DNA of 43,784 nt, from IMG/VR virus record IMGVR_UViG_3300031223_000013, positions 1 to 43,784 of that record; one strand, given 5' to 3'. The translations under genes were made by a program, and so were the position numbers. The DNA comes from a virus. Under the pieces are notes generated by a model, which saw nothing but the letters and a program-made list of their open reading frames with translations, did not search any database and had not been told where the DNA came from. Shown here piece by piece: positions 22,955 to 30,527 of the stretch (position 1 is its first letter; each line of letters opens with the position of its first letter).

Positions 22955-23150
22955 TGTTAAGACTACTAGTTGGCTTAACATTAGACTGCTTAAGTCAACG
23001 GTTGCTAATGATGCCTCTAGTCACTTTGTTGATCACGGTATGACAATAGATCAGTGCACGCAAGACATTACTGATACAAAAATAGTAAACAGTAGTGACT
23101 TCAGTAAACCATTTGACATTACGCACAATCTTATTAAGCGTAAATTTTAA
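22947..23150 (+). CDS. possible small protein with GTG start
   Basis: The frame opens at GTG 22947, overlapping the previous gene's end, and encodes 67 residues (VSNVKTTSWLNIRLLKSTVA...). The composition is protein-like, but there is no ATG near the start, and the first ATG in frame is far inside. It could be a real coupled gene, the remains of an extension of the cargo gene, or chance. Confidence 0.35.
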   Translation: MSNVKTTSWLNIRLLKSTVANDASSHFVDHGMTIDQCTQDITDTKIVNSSDFSKPFDITHNLIKRKF

Positions 23151-23207
23151 TTGCTTAGCAAGTTTATGGCAATATAGTTTAATTACATTATACAAATTAC
23201 ACAAGTT

Positions 23208-24179
23208 ATGCAACAAAAAGTAAAAAAGTTGTCTGAAAAGTTATGGGTTGAAAAGTACAGACCTAAGCAGCTAAAGTCATTAATTATACCAGAAAGAATA
23301 AGAACAAGATTCTCTGATGGTGATATTGGTGCAAACTTATTACTTGTTGGTAGTGCTGGTTTAGGTAAGACCACATTGGCCCATATCTTGGCTCAAGGTC
23401 GAAGTGCACTATTTATTGATGGTAGTACCGAAACAAGTATCGAAGTCGTAAGAGGTAAAATATTAGACTTTGGCAGTACTGCTTCACTTAAAAGTCTTAG
23501 CAAAAAGGTTATCATACTTGATGAAGCAGAGCAATTTAGTTCTGCTGCACAAAAAGCACTAAAGGCAACAATTGAAAAGTTTGCCAATAATGTGTTTTTT
23601 ATTTTTACATCAAACCATCCTGAAAGACTAGATGCACCACTAAAATCAAGACTAGAAACGATAAACTTTAACTTTTCTGATACAGAAGAAGTTGAACAAA
23701 AACGTCAATACGTTAAGCGCATACAAATGATTCTTGAAAGAGAAGGCAACTTTAAGGTTGATGCACCTGCACTAACGTATATACTAAAACGAGTCTATCC
23801 TGATCTTCGTCAAATAATTAATCTTTTGTACCAGACCACAAGGTCTATGAAAGAAGGCAGTGTAATTACTATTGATCACGTATCTAAAAATTACGGTGGT
23901 GAAAACGTAGAACTATACGAAACAATTATCAATGAGCACAGGCCTGAAGCACTATACAAATACATAAAGAGCAACCATAGTGGTAAAGAATTGCAATGTC
24001 TTAACTCTTTAGGTAACAACTTTTTAGAGTATCTTAACAATACCGAAAAATGGCAATCTAAAACCTTACCGGCTGCAGTAATTACACACAAATACCTATA
24101 CGAAGCCAATACTGGTAGCATTAATCCGTTACTGCCCTTATTGGCAGCAGCTAATGCGTTGTCAGACCTCTTTAAATAA
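23208..24179 (+). CDS. clamp-loader large subunit, T4 gp44-like
   Basis: This AAA+ ATPase loads the sliding clamp at primer ends. The 323 residues begin with the clamp-loader signature LWVEKYRPKQLKSLIIPE (12-29), as in RFC and T4 gp44. The Walker A loop is GSAGLGKTT (48-56), Walker B is VIILDEAE (101-108), sensor 1 is IFTSNHPE (132-139) and an SR (147-148) sits where the arginine finger is expected; the C-terminal 140 residues form helical lid and collar regions. A small helper subunit (gp62) and the clamp itself (gp45) are not recognised in the window. It lies among other replication genes. Confidence 0.92.
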   Translation: MQQKVKKLSEKLWVEKYRPKQLKSLIIPERIRTRFSDGDIGANLLLVGSAGLGKTTLAHILAQGRSALFIDGSTETSIEVVRGKILDFGSTASLKSLSKKVIILDEAEQFSSAAQKALKATIEKFANNVFFIFTSNHPERLDAPLKSRLETINFNFSDTEEVEQKRQYVKRIQMILEREGNFKVDAPALTYILKRVYPDLRQIINLLYQTTRSMKEGSVITIDHVSKNYGGENVELYETIINEHRPEALYKYIKSNHSGKELQCLNSLGNNFLEYLNNTEKWQSKTLPAAVITHKYLYEANTGSINPLLPLLAAANALSDLFK

Positions 24180-24189
24180 AAATAAAACT

Positions 24190-24411
24190 ATGTCAAAACA
24201 AGAAGCAATACAGGCAGAAGCAAAATTCTTAGTCAATATTATTTATCAACCACTAGGTTTTCTTGGTTGCTCAGTTAACAATAGTTCACTTTGGGAATGG
24301 GCAAAAGGTAGAGCAGCTGACACACTGTCGTATAACATTGACAAGTTACCGCCACGCTCTAGAACACGAGGTCTTCAGACTAAAGTACTTGAACAAATAA
24401 GACAATTATAA
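24190..24411 (+). CDS. small unknown protein coupled to the HAD gene
   Basis: From ATG 24190 the product has 73 residues (MSKQEAIQAEAKFLVNIIYQ); an upstream in-frame ATG lies within the clamp-loader gene and is rejected. The protein is helical, with a basic patch near the end (PPRSRTRGLQTK). Its stop overlaps the next start by one base (TAATG). Being next to the clamp loader it might assist replication, but it is far too short for a gp62 equivalent, and no family is recognised. Confidence 0.65.
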   Translation: MSKQEAIQAEAKFLVNIIYQPLGFLGCSVNNSSLWEWAKGRAADTLSYNIDKLPPRSRTRGLQTKVLEQIRQL

Positions 24412-24935
24412 TGAAAAAGTTGATATTTTTGGATATTGATGGTGTGCTTGCTGTTCCAGTTGAAAGTCATGCATGGGGACTAAGTGACGAGTTACAAACA
24501 AGACTTGGTGAAATATTAAACACTACAGGTGCTATGATTGTTATGTCTTCATCTTGGCGAAAGGAAACCGTGCACGACACAAAACTGTACATGGCTAGTC
24601 GAGGCTTTCAGTTTTGCGATAAAATAATTGGTGTTACTATTAGAGCATATCACTATTTAGAACGAGGTGCAGGTGTTCATCTTTCTATCCCTAGAGGTGT
24701 AGAAATCAAGCAATGGATTGACACTAACATACATTCAAACATGGGCAAAGATTGGAAAAAGCTTGATCTTGGTGTAGATTTTAATTATGTTATACTTGAC
24801 GATGACACAGACATGTTACTAGAACAAAAAAGTAAATACATAAACGTTGATGGTATACTAGGTCTTACTGCTGCTAACGCTACTATGGCAATCAAAATAC
24901 TAAACGAAAGCAACAAAAATCTTTTGAAAATTTAA
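24411..24935 (+). CDS. HAD-superfamily hydrolase-like protein
   Basis: The 174-residue protein has HAD motif I FLDIDGVL (6-13) with both Asp residues, a motif II-like SSSWR (46-50) and a motif IV-like ILDDDTDM (127-134), the set found in small HAD phosphatases related to swiss-army-knife or polynucleotide 3'-phosphatase types. It probably removes a phosphate from a nucleotide or nucleic acid end. It is coupled by TAATG to the preceding small gene. The terminal NES sequence is not a capsid tag because it lies at the C-terminus. Confidence 0.85.
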   Translation: MKKLIFLDIDGVLAVPVESHAWGLSDELQTRLGEILNTTGAMIVMSSSWRKETVHDTKLYMASRGFQFCDKIIGVTIRAYHYLERGAGVHLSIPRGVEIKQWIDTNIHSNMGKDWKKLDLGVDFNYVILDDDTDMLLEQKSKYINVDGILGLTAANATMAIKILNESNKNLLKI

Positions 24936-24983
24936 CACTTTAAGTTGTCATGTAACCACTAATTGTTATATATTTATATAACA
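24926..24983 (+). promoter_or_regulatory. early promoter repeat, copy 5
   Basis: GAAAATTTAACACTTTAAGT is followed by TTG, a spacer and the TATATATTTATATAAC palindrome; it overlaps the last codons of the HAD gene. It drives the gene at 24999. Confidence 0.8.
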
Positions 24984-24998
24984 CTAAAACATAATAAC

Positions 24999-25502
24999 AT
25001 GGCCTTACTATTTCCCGATACTCCACAATTTATGCCTCACTATACACCAATACAAATGGTTCGGCAAGGCATCTTTGGTGGCAATTATTTTAATCCACTA
25101 CTCGATGATATTATACCAGGTTCATGGCAAGATTACGTTCCTGGTGAATTCTTAGATGAATTTCAAGACACATCAGGCAAAGATAACTGGTCAAGCATTC
25201 GATCTGCTTCATATGTAAAGTCTACCAATCTTCACGGTGTACTTAGTGGCAGTAGTTACTCAGATTGGCTCAATGCTGGTTGGCTACGAAATCAAGACCC
25301 ATACGGTTGGTTTAACTGGTATATCAACTTTTATTACGGTCGGCGTTCTATTGATGATGCAAGACAAATTCGCCGATGGCAAGCATTTGGTATTAGGCAC
25401 GGCGGTATGCTAAAGCGTTACCCTAATAGCAAAAAAACAAGGCAAAACTTATTACATTTTGCTATTGATTATTCATTAATTATAAAAAGCACACAATCAT
25501 GA
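24999..25502 (+). CDS. conserved-looking unknown protein rich in Trp and Tyr
   Basis: ATG 24999 (MALLFPDTPQFMPHYTPIQM) is chosen because the in-frame ATG at 24963 lies in the promoter repeat; this gives 167 residues. The C-terminal half (DPYGWFNWYINFYYGRR, then a basic helix QIRRWQAFGIRHGG and KTRQNLLHFAIDY) has the dense aromatic and arginine pattern of a conserved family that I believe occurs in other large viruses and some eukaryotes, but I cannot name it. It may bind nucleic acid. It overlaps the next gene by ATGA. Confidence 0.8.
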   Translation: MALLFPDTPQFMPHYTPIQMVRQGIFGGNYFNPLLDDIIPGSWQDYVPGEFLDEFQDTSGKDNWSSIRSASYVKSTNLHGVLSGSSYSDWLNAGWLRNQDPYGWFNWYINFYYGRRSIDDARQIRRWQAFGIRHGGMLKRYPNSKKTRQNLLHFAIDYSLIIKSTQS

Positions 25503-25795
25503 GTCTTTATAAAAAACTAGAAGAACAAAAATACACTGTCGATATAAAACACAATACTGATACTGGAAACATTAACATGCTATTCTGGTCTGATTGTGGT
25601 AAGCATGGTACACACGAAATACTTGACGAACATGAGTTGACAACTAAAGAATTACTAGACATACTACAATCGAATGAGAATTCACAATTGATAGCATTCG
25701 AAAAAAGACAACTGTCACAAAATAAAAATGACAGAAAGGTATTGTACTATGCAGCTGCTGTCTTTATTGCCTCAGCAGTCTTAACTTTCTTTTGA
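25499..25795 (+). CDS. small protein with C-terminal membrane anchor
   Basis: The 98-residue protein has a soluble N-terminal domain (MSLYKKLEEQKYTVDIKHNT) and one hydrophobic stretch at the very end (VLYYAAAVFIASAVLTFF, residues 81-98), so it is predicted to be tail-anchored in the inner membrane with the domain in the cytoplasm. It is coupled to the preceding gene by a four-base ATGA overlap. The function is unknown. Confidence 0.7.
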   Translation: MSLYKKLEEQKYTVDIKHNTDTGNINMLFWSDCGKHGTHEILDEHELTTKELLDILQSNENSQLIAFEKRQLSQNKNDRKVLYYAAAVFIASAVLTFF

Positions 25796-25824
25796 AAATT
25801 TATGCAAAGCAACAATTTTCTTTT

Positions 25825-25883
25825 GAAAATTTAACAATTTAAGTTGTCATGTAACCACTAATTGTTATATATTTATATAACAC
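25825..25883 (+). promoter_or_regulatory. early promoter repeat, copy 6
   Basis: GAAAATTTAACAATTTAAGT is followed by TTG, a spacer and the TATATATTTATATAAC palindrome. The leader after it (CACCAAAAGTTTTGGTTAAT and on) is shared with the region upstream of 29073. Confidence 0.8.
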
Positions 25884-25936
25884 CAAAAGTTTTGGTTAAT
25901 TACATCTTTGATGCAAAACAATAAAACATACCAATT

Positions 25937-26182
25937 ATGGAACAAGTTAAAATTGCAGTTACAATAGTTGCTATTATAGTAACGGGGTTCTTTTTAGTTC
26001 AGACTTATATAATAGGGCAAAAGTTAAAGCGTGCTAAACAAGTCGACGATCGATACATAAAATTGATGGAATTCAGAAAAACACTCGAGACAAAAGACAA
26101 GCAACTTTTCATAAAGCTACCAACTTTTGCAGAAATGTTAAACAGCAATAAGCCACTAACTATAGAGGCTTGGTCTAAATAA
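25937..26182 (+). CDS. small single-pass membrane protein
   Basis: The 81-residue protein has an N-terminal span (VKIAVTIVAIIVTGFFLVQT, about residues 4-23) followed by a basic stretch (GQKLKRAKQ) and a cytoplasmic helical tail. The positive-inside rule puts the tail in the cytoplasm. It has its own early promoter repeat with a long conserved leader. It is likely an early membrane protein of unknown function. Confidence 0.7.
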   Translation: MEQVKIAVTIVAIIVTGFFLVQTYIIGQKLKRAKQVDDRYIKLMEFRKTLETKDKQLFIKLPTFAEMLNSNKPLTIEAWSK

Positions 26183-26192
26183 ATATAAAATT

Positions 26193-26411
26193 ATGAGCTA
26201 CAGCATACATTATGTAACAGGTAAAAAGGAAACAGTAGATGATAGAACAGAAGCAGTTTGGAACCTTGGTGCCAAATATGGGGGTGTTGTTTACAATCAC
26301 GCACTCAACATGGGACACATAAAGTTTGAAGATGACCATGCAACAGTTAATGATGCTAAAATTGCAACAGGTAGTAGCTACACAGCATTCGATAGTGGCA
26401 GCAAACAATAA
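26193..26411 (+). CDS. small unknown protein
   Basis: The 72-residue product (MSYSIHYVTGKKETVDDRTE) looks like a small alpha-beta domain and has no cysteine or obvious motif. It follows the membrane protein gene by 10 bases, so it is probably in the same short transcript. The antisense frame over the same stretch is hydrophobic and unsupported by any leader. Confidence 0.6.
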   Translation: MSYSIHYVTGKKETVDDRTEAVWNLGAKYGGVVYNHALNMGHIKFEDDHATVNDAKIATGSSYTAFDSGSKQ

Positions 26412-26460
26412 CACAACATTGTTATATTTTTTTAATACCAAAAAAACATAAAATAATAAT

Positions 26461-27588
26461 ATGCTTACACTAACTATTGATGGTAACTACTTTGCTCAAA
26501 GATTAAGAACTGCTATAGACCTAACATTTATCGATGATCCAGAAGCAGATAAGAAAATCTTGTTTACAGAAGCAGCAAAATCAATGGCTGCTGAAATCAG
26601 ATCACTAGGTGGACTTATTAGCCATGTCGTTGTAGCAAGAGACTGGTCTTCTTGGAGAAAAGACATTACACCTGTTTATCCTATAGAGTCACAAAAAGAA
26701 GATGGCACCAAAGAAGTATACAAAGCAAATAGAGGAGGTGACAAGTCTTATGATGTAGGTGCATTCTATGCAGCATATGATGAATTTTGTGATCGATGCG
26801 AAAAGACATTAGGTATACCAGTTATAAAAGCACCAAAGGCTGAAGCAGATGATGGTGTTTATATTGTTAGTCTAATCTTAGGTAAAATGGGGCAGCAATG
26901 TCTAGCATGGTCTTCTGATGGTGACTACATACAATTAGTGTCTGACAGTTGTCACTTAATGAAGTTTCCACAAAGAAAGCTTTGCATACTTAAAGGTGGT
27001 AAGGCAACAGCAGTTAACCCGATTAAAACTTTAGATGATGTCTTTGGCGGTAAAGCACCTGATAGATTTAAGGCTGTTTTAGAATCATATGACAAAAACC
27101 TTGTTGCAAGAGTTAATCCAATGAAGTCACTATTCTTTAAAATAGTACATGGTGATCCAAAAGATAACGTGCCTGAACTATTCATGTGGTTGTCATCAAC
27201 AGGTAAAAGAAAGTATAGACCATCAGATAAGCAAATAACAAAGGCTTGGTTGCAACTAGGTTATGATTACACCGATATTACTGAAGACATGATTTATAAT
27301 AAAAAGCTTATTTTTGAATTTATAACCGCCCTGTTGCAAGTAACAAAACAGACTAGAGACCTTGATCATTGCTGGAAAGTTTATACTGCAAGTTTAAAGT
27401 TAAAACATCTTAGCATTAAGCAAATACCAAAAGAAATTAGCCAGTCGCTCGTCCGGGCATGGAATGATAAAAAGCACATAAAGGCTGACATCAGTAAATG
27501 TACAAATTATCAAAAAATATTAGAAGCTATTAATGAAGTTGAAGCAGGTAGTTACTTTGCTGGCTTTGACCTAACAGAAAAAACATGA
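26461..27588 (+). CDS. 5'-3' exonuclease / RNase H, T4 rnh-like
   Basis: This FEN-1/T4 RNase H family nuclease would remove RNA primers and 5' flaps during lagging-strand synthesis. The 375 residues show the metal-binding pattern in order: IDGNY (6-10), KANRGGDKSYD (88-98), KAEADDGVYIV (126-136), SSDGDYIQLV (151-160) and HGDPKDNVPEL (230-240), the last being the helix-hairpin motif of the family. T4 RNase H is about 305 residues, so this one has extra sequence, mostly at the C-terminus. It overlaps the next gene by ATGA. Confidence 0.9.
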   Translation: MLTLTIDGNYFAQRLRTAIDLTFIDDPEADKKILFTEAAKSMAAEIRSLGGLISHVVVARDWSSWRKDITPVYPIESQKEDGTKEVYKANRGGDKSYDVGAFYAAYDEFCDRCEKTLGIPVIKAPKAEADDGVYIVSLILGKMGQQCLAWSSDGDYIQLVSDSCHLMKFPQRKLCILKGGKATAVNPIKTLDDVFGGKAPDRFKAVLESYDKNLVARVNPMKSLFFKIVHGDPKDNVPELFMWLSSTGKRKYRPSDKQITKAWLQLGYDYTDITEDMIYNKKLIFEFITALLQVTKQTRDLDHCWKVYTASLKLKHLSIKQIPKEISQSLVRAWNDKKHIKADISKCTNYQKILEAINEVEAGSYFAGFDLTEKT

Positions 27589-27962
27589 AAACAGATAAAC
27601 TAAAAGTCTACATAGCAAGTCCATACACAATTGGAGATGTAGCAGTAAATGTTCGGGTTCAACTGGACACCGCTGATGAACTTATGGACATGGGTTTAGT
27701 ACCGTTTGCACCGCTAATGTCTCATTTCCAACACCTTGTGCACCCTCGACCGTACGAAGACTGGATTGATGTTGACCTTGAATGGGTTAAATCTTGCGAT
27801 ATACTATTAAGACTTGAAGGTAAATCTGATGGTGCTGACAATGAAGTCTACGTTGCGAATAGTCTAAAGTTACATGTTGTATATGGCATGGCAGAACTAA
27901 AGAGGCAAATTAATGCGGGTCTACTAACAAGACTTAGTGAATACTACATACATTACCCATAA
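27585..27962 (+). CDS. nucleoside 2-deoxyribosyltransferase-like protein (DUF4406 type)
   Basis: The 125-residue protein matches small Rossmann-like deoxyribosyltransferase relatives: YIASPYTIGDVAVNVR (9-24), LVPFAPLMSHFQH (38-50), DWIDVDLEWVKSCDILLRL (59-77) and the GKSDGADNEV segment (79-88) with the likely catalytic Glu. Such proteins cleave or transfer nucleobases of deoxynucleotides. Here it lies between the 5' nuclease and ThyX, so it probably takes part in nucleotide salvage or hydrolysis of modified nucleotides. It overlaps the previous gene by four bases. Confidence 0.8.
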   Translation: MKTDKLKVYIASPYTIGDVAVNVRVQLDTADELMDMGLVPFAPLMSHFQHLVHPRPYEDWIDVDLEWVKSCDILLRLEGKSDGADNEVYVANSLKLHVVYGMAELKRQINAGLLTRLSEYYIHYP

Positions 27963-27969
27963 AGAGGAT

Positions 27970-28008
27970 AAACACAAGAACTAAACACAAGAACTAAACA
28001 CAAGAACT
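27970..28008 (+). repeat. three perfect tandem copies of a 13-base unit
   Basis: AAACACAAGAACT is repeated three times without change, ending three bases before the thyX ATG. It forms an A-rich leader where a ribosome site would be and may tune translation or be simple slippage. Confidence 0.95.
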
Positions 28009-28011
28009 AAC

Positions 28012-28929
28012 ATGGCTAACGAATTAGCAAATCACAATTATCAAGCAATAGACGCAACTGTCATTGCTGACAGTAAAAATGAACAGACTGGAGACAGAAT
28101 AACAAGTTTTGTACTTACTTTGCCTCGAATAGTACTGGCAGAATTTAATACACATAGGGCCTTGTCAAGAAACAGCGCCAGCTCTAGAGCAATACCAATT
28201 AAGACCATGTTGGAAATTGTTAGAGCTACACCATTCGTGCCGATTCGCTGGCAAAAAGAGCACAAAGGCATGCAAGGCACCGAATATCACAGCGAGACTG
28301 ACTCTGAAATGCTAGCAGAAAAATGGCTATTGGCAAGAACTGCAGCAGCATTACATGCTGAGCAACTAAGTGCATACCCAAATGGTGGTGTGACAAAGCA
28401 ATTATGCAATAGACTACTTGAACCTTTCCTTTGGCACACAGTCATTGCAACTGGTACTGAATTAGAAAACTTTTTCGCATTACGTGCACACCCTGCTGCA
28501 GAAATACACATAGCAAAGCTTGCTGAAATGGCACTGGATGCACTTAATGCCAGTACACCGAAGATGTTAATGGCTGGTCAATGGCATATACCGTTTGGCA
28601 ACAATTTAGATACTGGAAGACTAAAGACAATAATGTTTAAGCTTTATGATGCACCAGACGTTTCGGTATTAGTTAAGGATGCAATGGTTAAAATTGCAAC
28701 AGCAAGATGTGCCAGAGTTAGCTATCTAAATTTCGAAGGTAAAGATGATTACTATGCAGACCTTAAGCTTTACGATATGTTAGCTGAAATGGGACACTGG
28801 TCGCCGTTTGAACATTGTGCCACTGCAATGACAAAAGGAGGTCAGTCTGGTAACTTTAACGGTTTTGTTCAACATCGAAAAACTTTTATCAAAGAAAACA
28901 AAACTGACAGCAGAGTAATAGCAAAATAG
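28012..28929 (+). CDS. thyX: flavin-dependent thymidylate synthase
   Basis: ThyX makes dTMP from dUMP with methylenetetrahydrofolate, NADPH and FAD. The 305-residue protein carries the family signature as THRALSRNSASSR (47-59; classical form RHRxxSxNxxSxR) and, later, CARVSYLNFEGK and HWSPFEHCA, which also fit ThyX. The length is at the long end for the family. It follows three tandem 13-base repeats in place of a ribosome site, and a hairpin plus an early-promoter-like element follows it. It supplies thymidine for the AT-rich phage genome. Confidence 0.93.
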   Translation: MANELANHNYQAIDATVIADSKNEQTGDRITSFVLTLPRIVLAEFNTHRALSRNSASSRAIPIKTMLEIVRATPFVPIRWQKEHKGMQGTEYHSETDSEMLAEKWLLARTAAALHAEQLSAYPNGGVTKQLCNRLLEPFLWHTVIATGTELENFFALRAHPAAEIHIAKLAEMALDALNASTPKMLMAGQWHIPFGNNLDTGRLKTIMFKLYDAPDVSVLVKDAMVKIATARCARVSYLNFEGKDDYYADLKLYDMLAEMGHWSPFEHCATAMTKGGQSGNFNGFVQHRKTFIKENKTDSRVIAK

Positions 28930-28935
28930 ACTTAC

Positions 28936-28971
28936 TGGCAAGTTTTTTATACATTTTTATAACAAACTTGC
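28936..28971 (+). terminator. possible hairpin terminator after thyX
   Basis: GGCAAGTT and AACTTGCC (one A skipped) pair across an AT-rich loop of about 20 bases. The T run lies in the loop rather than after the stem, so termination efficiency is uncertain. Confidence 0.45.
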
Positions 28972-28995
28972 CTATTTACTTCTTTAAGTGGTCTA

Positions 28996-29017
28996 TTTTT
29001 TATATATTTATATAACA
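28996..29017 (+). promoter_or_regulatory. core-only copy of the early promoter repeat
   Basis: TTTTTATATATTTATATAAC keeps the -7 core and right palindrome arm but not the upstream AACACTTTAA box. The downstream leader (CACCAAAAGATATTGGTTAA) matches that of copy 6. Confidence 0.6.
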
Positions 29018-29072
29018 CCAAAAGATATTGGTTAATTGCACATTTTGTGCAGAACAATTAAAAGTCACAGTA

Positions 29073-29411
29073 ATGAAGCTCGAAAACATACAATTTTTAA
29101 ACAAAGGCGCCAGTATGATGGCAATCATAAGTACGAGGTCAGTCATCAATGAAGATGCAATCGTTACAGGAACCAAAAACGTAATGCTACTTAAGATGCT
29201 AGTCGAAAAAAGTCCACAGCCAGTAGAATTTACAACTATAGCTAATGAAATTTGGCAATCTGATGCAGGCTGGAAAACACAAAGATCAATTGATCAATGT
29301 TTGCATAGCATTAAGAAGGCAGTAATGCCTTTTGGTCTAGAATTAAAAAGAGAAAGAGGCAAATCGATTGCCATAATTGAAACAGAAATAAACATAAACG
29401 AAAATGATTAA
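29073..29411 (+). CDS. winged-helix DNA-binding protein, possible regulator
   Basis: From ATG 29073 the product has 112 residues; the upstream frame from 29028 would translate the conserved leader. Residues about 34-102 fit the C-terminal winged-helix domain of OmpR/PhoB-type regulators: a helix VMLLKMLVEKSPQPVEFTTI, IANEIW, a recognition-like helix TQRSIDQCLHSIKKAVMPFG and a wing hairpin ELKRERGKSIAII. No receiver domain is present. It has an early-type promoter core and a leader shared with the gene at 25937, so it could be an early phage regulator. The target is unknown. Confidence 0.75.
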   Translation: MKLENIQFLNKGASMMAIISTRSVINEDAIVTGTKNVMLLKMLVEKSPQPVEFTTIANEIWQSDAGWKTQRSIDQCLHSIKKAVMPFGLELKRERGKSIAIIETEININEND

Positions 29412-29637
29412 TCTAAAACACTATATAGTACTTGCATTGTTATATTGCGTAATGCCTGTTGCATCAATAACAGCATCTGCAATGAACGAAGACACTGTTC
29501 CAGTGGTTATCAACAATGACATCATCGAAGTTGACAATATGAGTAATTATCGCATTGAACAAAAACGGGCATACGGGGAAACGTTTTTTGTATTGGTTGA
29601 CGGCAGTGGCAAACCTATCCAGTTCATACAGCGATAA
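29404..29637 (+). CDS. small secreted or periplasmic protein
   Basis: The 77-residue product begins with a signal peptide-like stretch (MINLKHYIVLALLYCVMPVA, probable cut near ASA at residues 24-26), followed by an acidic segment and a beta-rich end (YRIEQKRAYGETFFVLVDGS). It overlaps the previous gene by eight bases and the next by one (TAATG). A periplasmic or surface role, such as superinfection exclusion, is plausible, but only the export signal is visible. Confidence 0.65.
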   Translation: MINLKHYIVLALLYCVMPVASITASAMNEDTVPVVINNDIIEVDNMSNYRIEQKRAYGETFFVLVDGSGKPIQFIQR

Positions 29638-30086
29638 TGACAGAACAGCAAGATATAATAAGTTCTATTGGTCTTTTTCCTTTCTATGCTGCGTTCTTTT
29701 GTACTGACGGCATATGGGAAAGACTAACTGACAAAGTCAAACTAGGTCATGCATTCATGATAATGCAACTATTGGCAATAAAGTACCCTGAATACGTGCA
29801 GGTACTTAACAGGAGTCACAATGTTCATGTTATTGATGCTTTACATAATGCATTCAAGCATAACGGTAGGCAACCAGGCTGGTCGTATACTAAAGTAGTA
29901 CACAATAAGACAGCTACGGAAACTGGTAAATATCCAAAATGGCTAATAGATCAATTTATGAAAAGCAACGGTTTAGAACAAAAAAGCTTTGATTTTTTGG
30001 TGCAAATAGAACCAGAACTGATTATACCATTACTAGATGAAGAGATGGTTAAGATTAACATGGCAGTTAAACCTAAAAAGAAATAG
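29637..30086 (+). CDS. unknown 149-residue protein
   Basis: The protein (MTEQQDIISSIGLFPFYAAF) is mostly helical with many aromatic and histidine residues (for example RSHNVHVIDALHNAFKHNGR near residues 59-78) and a basic tail (KPKKK). No metal-site or catalytic pattern can be assigned with confidence. Its start overlaps the previous stop (TAATG), so it is coupled to the secreted small protein. Confidence 0.75.
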   Translation: MTEQQDIISSIGLFPFYAAFFCTDGIWERLTDKVKLGHAFMIMQLLAIKYPEYVQVLNRSHNVHVIDALHNAFKHNGRQPGWSYTKVVHNKTATETGKYPKWLIDQFMKSNGLEQKSFDFLVQIEPELIIPLLDEEMVKINMAVKPKKK

Positions 30087-30100
30087 GAAAAAAGCGTTAA

Positions 30101-30174
30101 GCCTATGACGTAGTGGTTATTCAAGGAACAGAAACAGGAAAGGTAATTACTTTCAGGACGTACAGAAACGTTTA
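30101..30174 (+). pseudogene. possible remnant of a gene end
   Basis: One frame here reads YDVVVIQGTETGKVITFRTY followed by a few residues and TAA. It has no ATG start and looks like the C-terminal tail of a lost gene. The evidence is composition only. Confidence 0.25.
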
Positions 30175-30251
30175 ATGACTAAATAAAAATATATTGCCCG
30201 TACAAGTTGATGTTAAAGGGTTCATCGAAACTTATTTGGTTCAGTATATTG

Positions 30252-30292
30252 GCTACACTCAACAGGCTGTAAAATGGGTGTAGCTTTTTTTT
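30252..30292 (+). terminator. rho-independent terminator
   Basis: GCTACAC and GTGTAGC form a stem with a loop of about 17 bases, followed by eight T residues. It ends the unit containing 29073-30086 and marks the left side of the cassette-like region. Confidence 0.8.
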
Positions 30293-30370
30293 AATAACAA
30301 GCCCTAAAAGCAACAATAACATTAACAAACAACTCATTAATTATATACGTTGCTGTACACTTTAAAAATT

Positions 30371-30514
30371 ATGATGCACTCAGATAAAATAGGTAACGAA
30401 GTATATGTTTATAGAAATGGCATATTGATTTACAAAAAATGGCTTAAAGAAAATAATTCCGTAATATTTAACAACCCTCCAAATTGGAAAAATGACCAAA
30501 CGATAACTATTTAA
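30371..30514 (+). CDS. 47-residue protein, first gene of the cassette-like array
   Basis: ATG 30371 opens 48 codons ending in TAA. The product (MMHSDKIGNEVYVYRNGILI) has a beta-hairpin-like middle and an asparagine- and tryptophan-rich end. It resembles small cassette proteins in style but has no recognised family. Cassette-like spacer sequence follows it at 30528. Confidence 0.5.
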   Translation: MMHSDKIGNEVYVYRNGILIYKKWLKENNSVIFNNPPNWKNDQTITI

Positions 30515-30527
30515 TAATTTTTTATTG

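Noticed and set aside
24900-24935. NES motif at the end of the HAD protein and LNES in the protein at 7742 as capsid tags
   Set aside because: Both lie far from the N-terminus without the MKxL lead-in, so they are chance matches.
29637-30086. HNH or zinc nuclease call for the His-rich 149-residue protein
   Set aside because: The histidines (SHNVHV, ALHNAFKHN) do not form a recognisable HNH or zinc-binding pattern.
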